Under the pieces are notes generated by a model that did no database searches, was not told the origin of the DNA, and saw only the letters and a list, made by a program, of their open reading frames with translations. From the NCBI GenBank assembly GCA_947387485.1, contig CANDNT010000027.1, positions 1 to 32,038 on the forward strand: a DNA stretch of 32,038 nucleotides, given 5' to 3'. Below are positions 15,983 through 24,678 of the stretch, piece after piece. Position 1 is the stretch's first letter; every line of letters starts with the position of its first letter. The position numbers and the translations under genes were made by a program. This stretch comes from Aquimarina rhabdastrellae. GTDB lineage: Bacteria > Bacteroidota > Bacteroidia > Flavobacteriales > Flavobacteriaceae.

Positions 15983-16612
15983 TTATAATTTATATTTAAG
16001 TGGTAAATGCACCACTTTTTTTGTTTCATAAAATTCTTCTTCAAAGAAATCTGATAAATCGTATTGTGTAGCTTTAGGAAATTGAGCTAATTCTTCTGTT
16101 AAATCTCCCCCCTTAAGGTATAAGATTCCATTTGATAATTCATGTTGTGATTTTTTTGTCACATTCTTTCTTACCCATTTTACAAAATCAGGCATATTGG
16201 TAACTGCACGACTTACGATAAAATCAAAACGTTCTTCAAATGTTCCTGCCCTTCTTTGTTCTGCTTTTAAATTTTTCAGTTTTAAGGCTGTAGCTACTTC
16301 ATTAACCACACGTATCTTCTTTGCGATAACATCAACCAAATAAAAATCTGTCTCTGGAAATAGAATTGCTAAAGGAATCCCAGGGAAACCTCCACCAGTC
16401 CCTACATCCATCACCTTACTACCTGGTAAAAATGATTGTACTTTTGCTATTCCTAAAGAATGCAATACATGTCGCTCATACAATGCTTCAATATCTTTAC
16501 GTGAAATCACATTAATCTTTGCATTCCAATCTGTATATAATGCCTTTAAGGCTTCAAACTTTTCTTTTTGTTCCTCTGTAAGTTCAGGAAAATATTTTAA
16601 AAGAATATCCAT
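15983..16612 (-). CDS. rsmG: 16S rRNA (guanine(527)-N7)-methyltransferase RsmG/GidB
   Basis: Methylates N7 of G527 in the 530 loop of 16S rRNA using SAM; loss is known to give low-level streptomycin resistance in other bacteria. 209 aa, normal length. The signature is VMDVGTGGGFPGIPLAILFP (residues 68-87, SAM-binding loop G71-G75), preceded by NVISRKDIEALYERHVLHSL and followed by FYLVDVIAKKI, FDFIVSRAVTNMPDFVKWV and LKGGDL. All are RsmG hallmarks. A TACTTTTG -7 box lies on the - strand at 16637-16630, about 18 bases before the start. It is monocistronic; the common gidA/parA neighbours are absent. Confidence 0.97.
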   Translation of the reverse strand: MDILLKYFPELTEEQKEKFEALKALYTDWNAKINVISRKDIEALYERHVLHSLGIAKVQSFLPGSKVMDVGTGGGFPGIPLAILFPETDFYLVDVIAKKIRVVNEVATALKLKNLKAEQRRAGTFEERFDFIVSRAVTNMPDFVKWVRKNVTKKSQHELSNGILYLKGGDLTEELAQFPKATQYDLSDFFEEEFYETKKVVHLPLKYKL

Positions 16613-16748
16613 GTATCAAATTTAGATTACAAAAGTACAATGTTAATCTTTCACTTTTTTATCTTTTTTAAAAGCAATAGAAAATTTTAAATAAGTACCT
16701 TTACCAGAGTTTTTTATTAAAACCTCTTTTTGATTTAAATTATAATAT

Positions 16749-17849
16749 ATGACGTCGCCCCAAGTACGATTTAGTAGAGTGGATTCTACAAAGTTTTTTA
16801 GAACATTAAACAAACGTGTTAATCAATATTTCAAAGAGAATAATATAAAAAGAACTGGAAACTGGCAATTACATTTAAAAACTGCCATAATGTTTTCTAT
16901 GTTCCTTACCCCTTATTTTTTAATTCTTACTCTAGATATTTCTCAATGGTGGATGTTATTACTTACTGCTATTATGGGAGTAGGTATGGCTGGAGTAGGT
17001 ATGAACGTAATGCATGATGGTAATCACGGATCATACTCATCAAAGAAATGGGTTAATAAATTAATGGGAAATAGTATCTATATCCTTGCTGGTAATGTTT
17101 ATAATTGGCAAGTACAACACAATGTACTACATCATACTTATACAAATATACACGGTCATGATGAGGATTTAGACGCAGGTAGAATTATTCGTTTTACAAA
17201 ACATGCAAAATGGCATCGTTTTCATAGATTTCAACATTATTACTCTATCTTTTTATATGGTTTACTTACTTTTAACTGGGCATTAACTACCGATTTTAAG
17301 CAAACAAAACGCTATTTGGCACGTAAACTTGCCTATGGTAAACTACCTAGTCCTGTAAAACAATGGAGCTCTTTGGTGATTTCTAAAATGATTTATTTAT
17401 TAATTTGGATCATTGTCCCTATGTTAATTCTTTCTATTTCATGGTGGAAAATATTAATAGGATTCTTTGTCATGCACTATGTTGCAGGATTAATTTTGAG
17501 TGTTATTTTTCAATTAGCTCATGTTGTTGAAGAAACTGAAATGCCATTACCAGACGAATCTGGAAATATGAAAAACACTTGGGCAATTCATCAATTGTTT
17601 ACTACAGTGAATTTCTCTACAAAAAACCGAATTCTTAATTGGTTTACAGGTGGTTTAAATCATCAAGTAGAGCATCATATTTTTCCTAATATAAGCCATA
17701 TTCACTATACTAAGATTTCTAAAATCGTTAAACAAACTGCTAGTGAGTTTAATTTACCGTATAAAGAATACAAAACCACTCGTAAAGCTATTATTGCTCA
17801 TTTCAAACATTTAAAAGAAATGGGAATGAAACCAGCTTTACAATCTTAA
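16749..17849 (+). CDS. Acyl-lipid/acyl-CoA fatty acid desaturase, membrane-bound
   Basis: 366 aa integral membrane di-iron desaturase introducing a cis double bond into fatty acyl chains. Three His boxes are visible: HDGNH (H89, H93), HNVLHH (124-129) and HQVEHH (305-310), plus the extra QLAH (H258). The QVEHH form of the last box is typical of front-end/DesA3-like and linoleoyl-CoA desaturase-like enzymes. Hydrophobic stretches at about 45-62, 68-86, 165-182, 213-232 and 237-257 match the usual four membrane spans plus a membrane-associated segment. No N- or C-terminal cytochrome b5 domain is present. The aminotransferase starts 21 bases downstream, so the pair is probably co-transcribed. 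Regiospecificity cannot be read from the sequence. Confidence 0.93.
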   Translation: MTSPQVRFSRVDSTKFFRTLNKRVNQYFKENNIKRTGNWQLHLKTAIMFSMFLTPYFLILTLDISQWWMLLLTAIMGVGMAGVGMNVMHDGNHGSYSSKKWVNKLMGNSIYILAGNVYNWQVQHNVLHHTYTNIHGHDEDLDAGRIIRFTKHAKWHRFHRFQHYYSIFLYGLLTFNWALTTDFKQTKRYLARKLAYGKLPSPVKQWSSLVISKMIYLLIWIIVPMLILSISWWKILIGFFVMHYVAGLILSVIFQLAHVVEETEMPLPDESGNMKNTWAIHQLFTTVNFSTKNRILNWFTGGLNHQVEHHIFPNISHIHYTKISKIVKQTASEFNLPYKEYKTTRKAIIAHFKHLKEMGMKPALQS

Positions 17850-17870
17850 TTTATTTATTACTTTTTTAAG

Positions 17871-19070
17871 ATGACTAATACGCAATTATCTGACAGAATT
17901 AACAAATTAGCAACATCTGCTACATTAGCTATGGCTGCAAAAGCCAGAGAACTAAGAGCCGAAGGTAAAGACATTATCGGTCTTAGTCTTGGAGAACCAG
18001 ATTTTAACACTCCAGATTTTATCAAGGATGCTGCTATCAATGCGATTAACGAAAACTATAATTCTTATACTCCTGTTGATGGATATGCAGAATTAAAAAA
18101 CGCTATTATCACCAAGTTTAAACGTGATAATAATTTATCGTATGATCCTTCTCAGATCGTTGTATCTACTGGAGCAAAACAAGCATTATACAATGTAGCA
18201 CAAGTGATGATCAATCCTGAAGATGAAGTGATTCTTCCTTGTCCTTACTGGGTGAGTTATAGTGACATCATTAAACTAGCTGGAGGAGTACCTGTAGAAG
18301 TGACAACTTCTATCGAAAATGATTTTAAAATGACTCCCGCTCAACTTGAAGCTGCAATCACTCCAAAAACTAAAATGTTATGGTATAGTTCTCCATGTAA
18401 TCCTAGTGGTTCTATTTATAGCAAAGAAGAATTAAGAGCTCTTGCAGATGTACTTCAAAAATATCCTAACATAGTTGTTGTTAGTGACGAAATCTATGAG
18501 CACATTAATTATTTAGGAGAAGGAACTCACGCTTCAATGGCACAATTTGATGACATGTTTGAACGTACTGTTACAGTTAATGGTGTAGCCAAAGCTTTTG
18601 CCATGACTGGATGGCGTATAGGATATATCGGAGCGCCTACTTATATCGCTAGAGCTTGTAATAAGATACAAGGTCAAGTGACTAGTGGAGCCAACTGTAT
18701 TGCACAACGTGCTGTAATTACTGCATTAGAAGCTCCTGTGAGTAATATTAAATACATGATAGATGAATTTAAGAACAGACGCACTCTGATCTTGGATTTA
18801 TTAAACAGTATTGAAGGATTTAATTGTAATGAACCAGAAGGTGCTTTTTATGTATTCCCTGATATTTCTCATTATTTTGGAAAAACTATCAAAGGACATA
18901 CCATTAACAATGCTACTGATTTTTCTATGTTTTTATTAGAAGAAGCTCTAGTTGCTACTGTTACAGGAGATGCTTTTGGTAATCCATCATGTATCCGTAT
19001 TTCTTATGCAGCAAGCGAAGAACAAATTAAAGAAGCTTTGCAACGTATAAAAAATGCTATAACCGAATAA
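17871..19070 (+). CDS. PLP-dependent aspartate/aromatic-type aminotransferase (class I)
   Basis: 399 aa, fold-type I aminotransferase, class I subgroup close to thermophilic aspartate aminotransferases. Visible motifs are LSLGEPDFNTP (39-49), STGAKQALYN (99-108, PLP phosphate), PYWVSY (W127/Y130 region), SSPCNPSG with N177, VVSDEIYEHINY with D206, and VNGVAKAFAMTGWRIGY with PLP lysine K241 and R249; the substrate-carboxylate Arg is in CIRISYA near residue 373. It transfers amino groups between aspartate (or an aromatic or prephenate-type donor) and 2-oxoglutarate in the cytoplasm. Exact specificity is uncertain. It lies 21 bases after the desaturase gene and ends at the terminator at 19100-19125. 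Confidence 0.94.
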   Translation: MTNTQLSDRINKLATSATLAMAAKARELRAEGKDIIGLSLGEPDFNTPDFIKDAAINAINENYNSYTPVDGYAELKNAIITKFKRDNNLSYDPSQIVVSTGAKQALYNVAQVMINPEDEVILPCPYWVSYSDIIKLAGGVPVEVTTSIENDFKMTPAQLEAAITPKTKMLWYSSPCNPSGSIYSKEELRALADVLQKYPNIVVVSDEIYEHINYLGEGTHASMAQFDDMFERTVTVNGVAKAFAMTGWRIGYIGAPTYIARACNKIQGQVTSGANCIAQRAVITALEAPVSNIKYMIDEFKNRRTLILDLLNSIEGFNCNEPEGAFYVFPDISHYFGKTIKGHTINNATDFSMFLLEEALVATVTGDAFGNPSCIRISYAASEEQIKEALQRIKNAITE

Positions 19071-19099
19071 TATTTGATTCGATATATTAATATCATATA

Positions 19100-19125
19100 A
19101 AAGAGCTTGCAAATGCAAGCTCTTT
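19100..19125. terminator. Bidirectional hairpin terminator
   Basis: Arms 19100-19111 and 19114-19125 (AAAGAGCTTGCA) are perfectly complementary, with a T-rich tail. It sits between the convergent aminotransferase and ankyrin genes, 4 bases from the ankyrin stop. Confidence 0.9.
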
Positions 19126-19129
19126 CTTT

Positions 19130-19654
19130 CTAAAAATCAAATAACGCAACCATTTCATCATTGCCTTGCATTTTAGCATGATCATATGCTGTATTACCTC
19201 TATTATCTTTAATATTAGGATCTGCCTTATGAGTCAACAATATCTTTACTAATTCTTTTTGTCCAAATGTACTCGCAAAGATTAAAGCTGTAGCTCCATT
19301 ATAATTGGTCGTATTAGGATTAGCACCATACTTCAATAATATATCTGCAATAACATTATTCCCTTTAAAAGCTACTCCCATCAATGCTGTATTACCCGAA
19401 GTATCTGCTATTTCTGGATCAGCTCCATTTGTAATCAAATACTTCACCATATCAATTTGATCATTATAACTCGCCAAAATCAATGGTGTAAATCCTTTAT
19501 GATCTTGTGCATTAATTAAGCGTTTATCTTTTTTTATTAAGACTTTCATATTCTTGATATCTCCGTTACGAGCACTATCAAAAACATCTTGTGCCTGTGA
19601 CAAGTTTATAAAACCTATCAAAAAAAATAGTATCAAGATTTTTTTCATCATCAT
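19130..19654 (-). CDS. Exported ankyrin-repeat protein downstream of catalase
   Basis: 174 aa. A signal peptide of about 21 residues (MMMKKILILFFLIGFINLSQA) leads to four to five ankyrin repeats: KNMKVLIKKDKRLINAQDHKG, FTPLILASYNDQIDMVKYLI, NTALMGVAFKGNNVIADILL, ATALIFASTFGQKELVKILL and NTAYDHAKMQG. Starts at 19654, 19651 or 19648 are equivalent. Ankyrin folds bind proteins, so this is probably a periplasmic partner protein. It lies downstream of, and on the same strand as, an exported catalase. In Pseudomonas aeruginosa the periplasmic ankyrin AnkB follows katB and is needed for full KatB activity; the same partnership here is an inference from synteny. Confidence 0.88.
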   Translation of the reverse strand: MMMKKILILFFLIGFINLSQAQDVFDSARNGDIKNMKVLIKKDKRLINAQDHKGFTPLILASYNDQIDMVKYLITNGADPEIADTSGNTALMGVAFKGNNVIADILLKYGANPNTTNYNGATALIFASTFGQKELVKILLTHKADPNIKDNRGNTAYDHAKMQGNDEMVALFDF

Positions 19655-19664
19655 TCAAATTATA

Positions 19665-19826
19665 AAACTGAGTCTGACTTACCATTTAATCGAGCTTTCC
19701 TAGGTTTGCATTGGGTATTGTGGGTATAAACATTGCAGTACTACTCGATTGTAATTTTACATACTCAAATGATCTTGCTCTTCTTAATTCTTCTTTTGAA
19801 ATCGCAGCCAGTGTCAAACTCAGTTT
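19665..19826. repeat. Imperfect inverted repeat in the katA-ankyrin gap
   Basis: AAACTGAGTCTGAC (19665-19678) and GTCAAACTCAGTTT (19813-19826) are inverted copies with 13 of 14 positions matching. They flank nearly the whole 179-bp gap between the ankyrin start and the catalase stop. Confidence 0.5.
19686..19817 (-). CDS. Possible 43-codon small ORF (TTG start) between katA and ankyrin gene
   Basis: The - strand frame is open from before the catalase stop to the TAA at 19686. The only usable start seen is TTG at 19817, giving a 43-aa peptide beginning MTLAAISKEELRRARSF and ending NANLGKLD. Codon use (AAA, GAA, TTA, AGA, ATT) resembles the host. The first half could be an amphipathic helix; the second contains STAMFIPTIPN. 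There is no signal peptide. It could be a real small protein in the operon, a remnant of a longer gene, or chance. No other start codon precedes it. Confidence 0.25.
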   Translation of the reverse strand: MTLAAISKEELRRARSFEYVKLQSSSTAMFIPTIPNANLGKLD

Positions 19827-19833
19827 ATTGTTA

Positions 19834-21354
19834 TTATCTAAAATCTTTCATAGAAAACTTCAAAGCCTTGGCAATTCGTTTACCAAAATCGCTATCAGCT
19901 CTATAGAAATAAGAAATCATTTTCTTTTGGATATTCTTATCGGTTACCTGTCCTAAATCTCCTACCAAGTTACTAACAAGGTTATCTTGATCTTGTTTAG
20001 AAAGGCTTCTATAAAAATCACCTGCTTGAGCAAAATCATTTGTCTTAGTTATTTTCTTTTGAGTAATCGTTACATTTTTAAGCTTAGTTTCACTCAACTT
20101 ATATGTCGCCTTATCTGTCACTTTACTTTTACTACTAGGTTGATAATTTACATCTGGATTATCAAAAGCGCTATTTCTACTACTATTCCAACTATCAGAA
20201 TTATAATTTACCGGTTGTTTTTTAGGTTGATTTACACGGATTTGTTGAAAATTAGGTCCTACTCTATGACGTTGTGTATCAAAATAAGAGAATAGTCTAC
20301 CTTGCAATAATTTGTCTTCAGATGGTTCTACACCTGGTACCAAAGATCCAGGAGAAAAGGCTATACTCTCTACTTCTTCAAAATAGTTTACTGGGTTTCT
20401 ATTTAAAGTCATCGTTCCAATTTTTACTTTCGGAATCAATTTCTCTGGCCAATCCTTAGTAGCATCTAATGGCCAAAAATCAAACGAGTGCATTTTATCT
20501 GGCGAAATCATTTGTACATATAAATCCCATTGTGGGTATTGCTTATTAGCAATATCTTTACGTAAAGAAACTGTAGCGTGTTGCCAATCTTTACCTTGTT
20601 GTTCTTGGGCTTGAGCTGCGGTAAGATTTTTTTCTCCTTGCTTGCTTACCCATGTATATTTTACATAAGTAACTTCTCCTTTTGCATTAACCCATTTAAA
20701 TCCATGTACACTACTTCCATTCATATATTGGTACCCTTGAGGGATTCCATAATCAGAATATACACGTGTTAACATATGTGTAGCTTCTGGAATGTGCGAA
20801 AAGAAATCAAAGAAACGATTAGGATCTTGCTTATTTGTTTCTGGCGAAGGTTTTAACGAATGTACCATATCTGGAAACTTGATCGCATCTCTAATAAAGA
20901 ATACCGGAAGATTATTTCCTACGATATCATAATTCCCCTCTTCTGTATAAAATTTTACTGCAAAACCTCTAGGATCTCTTGCTGTTTCTGGAGATCCTTT
21001 TCCATGAATTACTGTAGAAAAACGTACTGCCAAATCTGTCTTCTTTCCTTTTTTTGAAAATAATGTAGCTCTAGTATATTTAGACATATCTGCTGTAGTT
21101 TCAAAATATCCAAATGCCCCTGCTCCTCTAGCATGTACTACCCTTTCTGGAATACGTTCGCGATCAAAAGCTGCTAACTTTTCTATCAAATGAATATCTT
21201 CTAGTAATACCGAACCGTATTCTCCTACAGTTTTCGAATTTTGATTGTCACCCACAGGAGCTCCTCCATTAGTCGTCATGACTGTTTGGCCATGCATCAT
21301 AGCAGCTCCCGAGACGAGACAAGCGGTTAACATTAACTTAATTTTCTTTTTCAT
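19834..21354 (-). CDS. katA: Exported monofunctional heme catalase
   Basis: 506 aa, small-subunit (clade 3-like) catalase decomposing H2O2. A signal peptide is visible at residues 1-23 (MKKKIKLMLTACLVSGAAMMHGQ), so the enzyme should act in the periplasm. Active-site residues: H74 in RVVHARGAGAFG, the Asn in GNNLPVFFIRD (about N148), and proximal heme ligand Y357 in RLFSYFDTQRHR. VHGFKWVNAKGE and WDLYVQMI are typical. It is divergent from oxyR (21517), with a candidate promoter at 21445-21476, so it is probably induced by peroxide through OxyR. The ankyrin gene downstream may encode a partner. No residues are missing. The symbol is by family similarity. Confidence 0.95.
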   Translation of the reverse strand: MKKKIKLMLTACLVSGAAMMHGQTVMTTNGGAPVGDNQNSKTVGEYGSVLLEDIHLIEKLAAFDRERIPERVVHARGAGAFGYFETTADMSKYTRATLFSKKGKKTDLAVRFSTVIHGKGSPETARDPRGFAVKFYTEEGNYDIVGNNLPVFFIRDAIKFPDMVHSLKPSPETNKQDPNRFFDFFSHIPEATHMLTRVYSDYGIPQGYQYMNGSSVHGFKWVNAKGEVTYVKYTWVSKQGEKNLTAAQAQEQQGKDWQHATVSLRKDIANKQYPQWDLYVQMISPDKMHSFDFWPLDATKDWPEKLIPKVKIGTMTLNRNPVNYFEEVESIAFSPGSLVPGVEPSEDKLLQGRLFSYFDTQRHRVGPNFQQIRVNQPKKQPVNYNSDSWNSSRNSAFDNPDVNYQPSSKSKVTDKATYKLSETKLKNVTITQKKITKTNDFAQAGDFYRSLSKQDQDNLVSNLVGDLGQVTDKNIQKKMISYFYRADSDFGKRIAKALKFSMKDFR

Positions 21355-21444
21355 AGCTTCTATTAATTTGATTTATGTCAATTTTTTATTATGTCTAGTG
21401 ATGCTTCTACAGTCATCGTATAATTTTCTTCTATCATGCTATTG

Positions 21445-21476
21445 CAAATTTCAGTTACTACGACTAATCATTCAAA
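21445..21476 (-). promoter_or_regulatory. Candidate katA promoter
   Basis: On the - strand, TTTG (21476-21473) is followed after 20 bp by GAAATTTG (21452-21445), 7 of 8 matching TAnnTTTG. A transcript would start roughly 80 bases before the catalase ATG. OxyR probably binds in or next to this region, but no clear ATAG-type tetrad was found. Confidence 0.4.
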
Positions 21477-21516
21477 TCAATAATACATAGCTTCGTATAA
21501 TCAAAACTTATAATAC

Positions 21517-22443
21517 ATGACACTCCAACAACTCGAATACATTATTGCACTTGATAATTACCGTCATTATGTAACTGCAGCCGAAAAATGTTTTGTTTCT
21601 CAACCTAATCTTACTATGCAAATCAAAAAGCTTGAAGAAGAGATTGGGATTAAGATTTTTGAACGAAATAAAAAACCTTTACGCCCCACTGTAAAAGGAC
21701 AACAAATCTTATTAAAAGCGAGACAAATACTACGTGAGGTTAATCAACTTAAAGAATTTGTTTCTACAGAAAAAGAATCGCTAGAAGGTAATTTCACCAT
21801 AGGTATTATCCCTACACTAGCACCATATCTTTTACCTTTATTTTTAAAGTCATTTGTAAAAGAACATCCTAATACTCATCTCAATATATTAGAATTACAA
21901 ACCGAAGAGATTATACGTCGATTACATAATGGTATATTAGATATTGGCATTTTGGTAACACCTCTTGTTGAAAAACATATTAGAGAAGTTCCATTATTTC
22001 AAGAGCCTTTTCTACTTTTTGCTCCTAAGGAGCATCAATTGATGCAGTTTCAACATATCACTCCTGAACTACTTGACCCCAAAGAAGTATTGTTACTGGA
22101 TAAAGGACATTGTTTTAGAGAACAAACACTAGCCATTTGTAATGAAGAACATCATCACTCTAATCTAGGATTTAATTACGAAAGTGGTTCTATCGAAGCT
22201 TTAAAACAATTAGTTAAACAAGGGGTGAGTTATACCCTTGTTCCAGAATTATCAGTACAACCGCTTGACGAAGATTACCTTAAACGTTTTGATGTACCTC
22301 AACCTACTCGAGAAGTAAGTATCGCCGTACATAATAGTTTCACCAAAGAAGCCTTAATAGAGCATTTACATACTGCTATACTTAATACCATACCTGATAG
22401 TTTTAAAAAAATCCCTCAATACCGTAGAGTAAAATGGAGGTAA
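21517..22443 (+). CDS. oxyR: Hydrogen peroxide-inducible LysR-family activator OxyR
   Basis: 308 aa. N-terminal winged HTH: LQQLEYIIALDNYRHYVTAA, SQPNLTMQIKKLEEEIG and LFERNKKPLRPT-like (residues 3-58). The C-terminal periplasmic-binding-like sensor carries the redox pair C199 and C208 in LLLDKGHCFREQTLAIC, with the same spacing and even the same numbering as E. coli OxyR C199-C208. The TLVPELSV region also fits. Peroxide oxidises the pair to a disulfide and activates transcription. It is divergent from the catalase gene, its likely main target. It is followed by a 13-bp imperfect hairpin at 22461-22502. Confidence 0.96.
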   Translation: MTLQQLEYIIALDNYRHYVTAAEKCFVSQPNLTMQIKKLEEEIGIKIFERNKKPLRPTVKGQQILLKARQILREVNQLKEFVSTEKESLEGNFTIGIIPTLAPYLLPLFLKSFVKEHPNTHLNILELQTEEIIRRLHNGILDIGILVTPLVEKHIREVPLFQEPFLLFAPKEHQLMQFQHITPELLDPKEVLLLDKGHCFREQTLAICNEEHHHSNLGFNYESGSIEALKQLVKQGVSYTLVPELSVQPLDEDYLKRFDVPQPTREVSIAVHNSFTKEALIEHLHTAILNTIPDSFKKIPQYRRVKWR

Positions 22444-22896
22444 TTTAATATTTCTAATATGTAGTAAATCTAGAAAGAATGGTTTTTCCCTAGATTTACT
22501 GCATACACATAGACTCCTTACTACAATACCTCGTTTTTTTAAGCTTCACTTATTTTTCTCAAAAGATAGAATTATATTGTCATTAACTACAAGTAACCTA
22601 ACACACAACACAATGACTATGTTCTAATCTTTTATAGCATTAGTATATACACTATCTTCTATGTGTTATACTGGGAGCTATGTATTCGTTTGCTCTCTTA
22701 CTCAAAACGAACCAGCAAATCATGTAAATCTTAAAAATCAATCTTTCAATGAAAACTTCAATACAATTCTTTCCTTAACTGTTTCCATTTTTAATTCATT
22801 TAAAACAGTTCTTAAAATAATGCAATAATTATTCTATTGGGTTATTTTCTCGCAACAATCATCTAAAAAATCAACCCTTATATTATTCTAAATAAA
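22444..22896. other. Intergenic region after oxyR
   Basis: 453 bp without a credible ORF. It contains a hairpin (22461-22502) just after oxyR and a smaller inverted repeat AACTGTTT (22777-22784) / AAACAGTT (22803-22810). No TAnnTTTG box is obvious before the gene at 22897. No RNA gene recognised. Confidence 0.5.
22461..22502 (+). terminator. Hairpin after oxyR
   Basis: A 13-bp stem with one G-T pair (22461-22473 with 22490-22502; AGTAAATCTAG core) and a 16-nt loop. No T-run follows, so it could stabilise the mRNA end rather than terminate on its own. Confidence 0.5.
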
Positions 22897-24585
22897 ATGA
22901 AAAATATATTTCTTTTTATAGGGATACTTATATCCCTATCTATCAACGCACAACATATTGAAAATACAACAAGAGGACCTCAACCTGATGGTCATGATGG
23001 TACTCCTCAATTTGGTGATCTGAAAATAAAAGAACGCTTTGACTTGGTTTATCGTCATTTATATGATGATCCATCAAAATACATATGGAATGCTCAGGGA
23101 TTATATAGTAGTAACTCTAGTGTATCTTTAGCTCATCAAAATGTTTTAGGAAGTTCTCGATCTGGTTCTCTTATTGCATTATTAGTAATGTATGAAGCTA
23201 CTTGTGATCAAGATTATTTGCTAGAATTTATGTCACATGCTACAAAAATCATGAATGCAAGAGCTGATAAAGTAGGCTATTCTACTTTACCATATTGGTT
23301 TAAAGATCAAGTGCCTTGGCATGGTCGTATCTTACTTCCATTATCAAAATTCGTCCATATTGTATATGATAGACATGCTACTTTATACAATCAAGCTATA
23401 GTTAATCCTCATAATTTTGGAGGTCATAATACAATCGGAAAGTTTGCCGATTGGGTTAATCAAAGTAATAAAGAAGTTATGGATTATTTGCTTTCTAGGC
23501 ACTGGAGAGCTAATGACGAGTGCATGTGTAGACCTAGTAAAGTATGGGACTATTGTACAAATAGTCAAAGTTCTACTAGTAAAAGCATAAGTGAATTAAA
23601 TTATCAAGCTCCTTATGGAAGTGCTTTAATTTATATGTATTTAGCCAATTATAATCGCTTAGATTATGGAGTAAAAGCAGTAGAAATGGCTAGAGCTTAT
23701 CTTACTACTCGTAATGGTATACTAAGTTATAACGGCACTCATAATGCTTATTATTGGTATCATGATGGTTGGCAACAACAAAAAAAGTGGTGGCAAAATA
23801 ATTCTAGCTGGGAAAGAAAAAAAGAGCATAAAGAAGATTTAGGTCATGGTGGCTGGGATATCATGTTCCCTATTTTATTTAATCAACATTTTGATCATTT
23901 TTACCCACGAATTACTGGTGGTCGTTATTTTGAAGATTATCAAATGGTAAGATTTAAAAATATGTTCTCGCGCTTAGTATTTAATTATGACGAATATCCT
24001 CCATTAACCTATGCCAACAAAACTACTTTTAGCTGTACTGTTGATGGTTCTTGTTATGGATACTATAATGCTAGTAATTTCCCTCAATCTGCTATGCAAT
24101 CAAGAGCTAAGCTTTTTACTGAATTATACTTATATGATAATGTAAGTGGTAGCATAGGAGATGATGTATATGAAATTATGATGCGTTATTACACTGCCGA
24201 AGAGGATGTAGCTCCTATAGATGATAATAATTATGGTGGTTTATTAATAAAAGGATTAGCAGATATGGTTGCTGCTAATTATAAAAAAGCAGGAATTAAT
24301 AGTGGTTGTTCTGCTAATCGTGCTACAGCAGCTATACAAGAAACTAAAGAAAGTTTAACGGCTAGTATTTTCCCTAATCCAGCTAAACATAACATCTCAA
24401 TTCAAACCAATAAACAAAAGAGTTCTTCTATCCAGGTAAGCATTCATCATTTACTTACTGGCAAATTAGCATTGAGTACACAACAAGTTCAAAATATTAA
24501 TATTGCTAATTTACCTGCAGGAATTTATTTGGTTAAAATTATTCAAGATAAAGAAACTGTTCATAAACAACTTATCATAGAATAA
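22897..24585 (+). CDS. Secreted T9SS cargo protein, likely alpha/alpha-toroid carbohydrate enzyme
   Basis: 562 aa. Signal peptide at 1-19 (MKNIFLFIGILISLSINAQ). Residues about 40-465 are helix-rich with repeated helical hairpins, many Trp/Tyr/His, and motifs such as GSLIALLVMYEAT, NYQAPYGSALIYMYLANYN and KEDLGHGGWDIMFPILF (EDLGHG at 313-318), resembling alpha/alpha-toroid polysaccharide lyases or C5-epimerases. I cannot place it in a named family. Six to eight cysteines (C208/C211/C220 and C380/C386/C471) may form disulfides. The last about 75 residues (FPNPAKHNISIQ at 492, to LPAGIYLVKI) form a T9SS type A sorting domain. It has no SusC/D or other polysaccharide-utilisation neighbours, and ends at a terminator. 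Confidence 0.8.
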   Translation: MKNIFLFIGILISLSINAQHIENTTRGPQPDGHDGTPQFGDLKIKERFDLVYRHLYDDPSKYIWNAQGLYSSNSSVSLAHQNVLGSSRSGSLIALLVMYEATCDQDYLLEFMSHATKIMNARADKVGYSTLPYWFKDQVPWHGRILLPLSKFVHIVYDRHATLYNQAIVNPHNFGGHNTIGKFADWVNQSNKEVMDYLLSRHWRANDECMCRPSKVWDYCTNSQSSTSKSISELNYQAPYGSALIYMYLANYNRLDYGVKAVEMARAYLTTRNGILSYNGTHNAYYWYHDGWQQQKKWWQNNSSWERKKEHKEDLGHGGWDIMFPILFNQHFDHFYPRITGGRYFEDYQMVRFKNMFSRLVFNYDEYPPLTYANKTTFSCTVDGSCYGYYNASNFPQSAMQSRAKLFTELYLYDNVSGSIGDDVYEIMMRYYTAEEDVAPIDDNNYGGLLIKGLADMVAANYKKAGINSGCSANRATAAIQETKESLTASIFPNPAKHNISIQTNKQKSSSIQVSIHHLLTGKLALSTQQVQNINIANLPAGIYLVKIIQDKETVHKQLIIE

Positions 24586-24615
24586 TCAATTTTTATTGAC
24601 TATTCTTTATCAACA

Positions 24616-24652
24616 AAAAGCCTATATTTCTTAAAACGAAATATAGGCTTTT
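24616..24652. terminator. Bidirectional hairpin terminator
   Basis: A perfect 15-bp stem (24616-24630 with 24638-24652; AAAAGCCTATATTTC arm) with a 7-nt loop, between convergent genes. Confidence 0.92.
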
Positions 24653-24678
24653 ATACTACAACTATTTTAAAAAGTAAT

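Noticed and set aside
19711..21490. Several + strand ORFs of 60-102 codons opposite the catalase gene
   Set aside because: They are antisense to a clearly conserved catalase, and their compositions are not protein-like.
22444..22896. Riboswitch or small RNA in the long gap after oxyR
   Set aside because: Only a hairpin next to oxyR and one weak inverted repeat were found; no known riboswitch consensus or promoter-terminator pair could be recognised.
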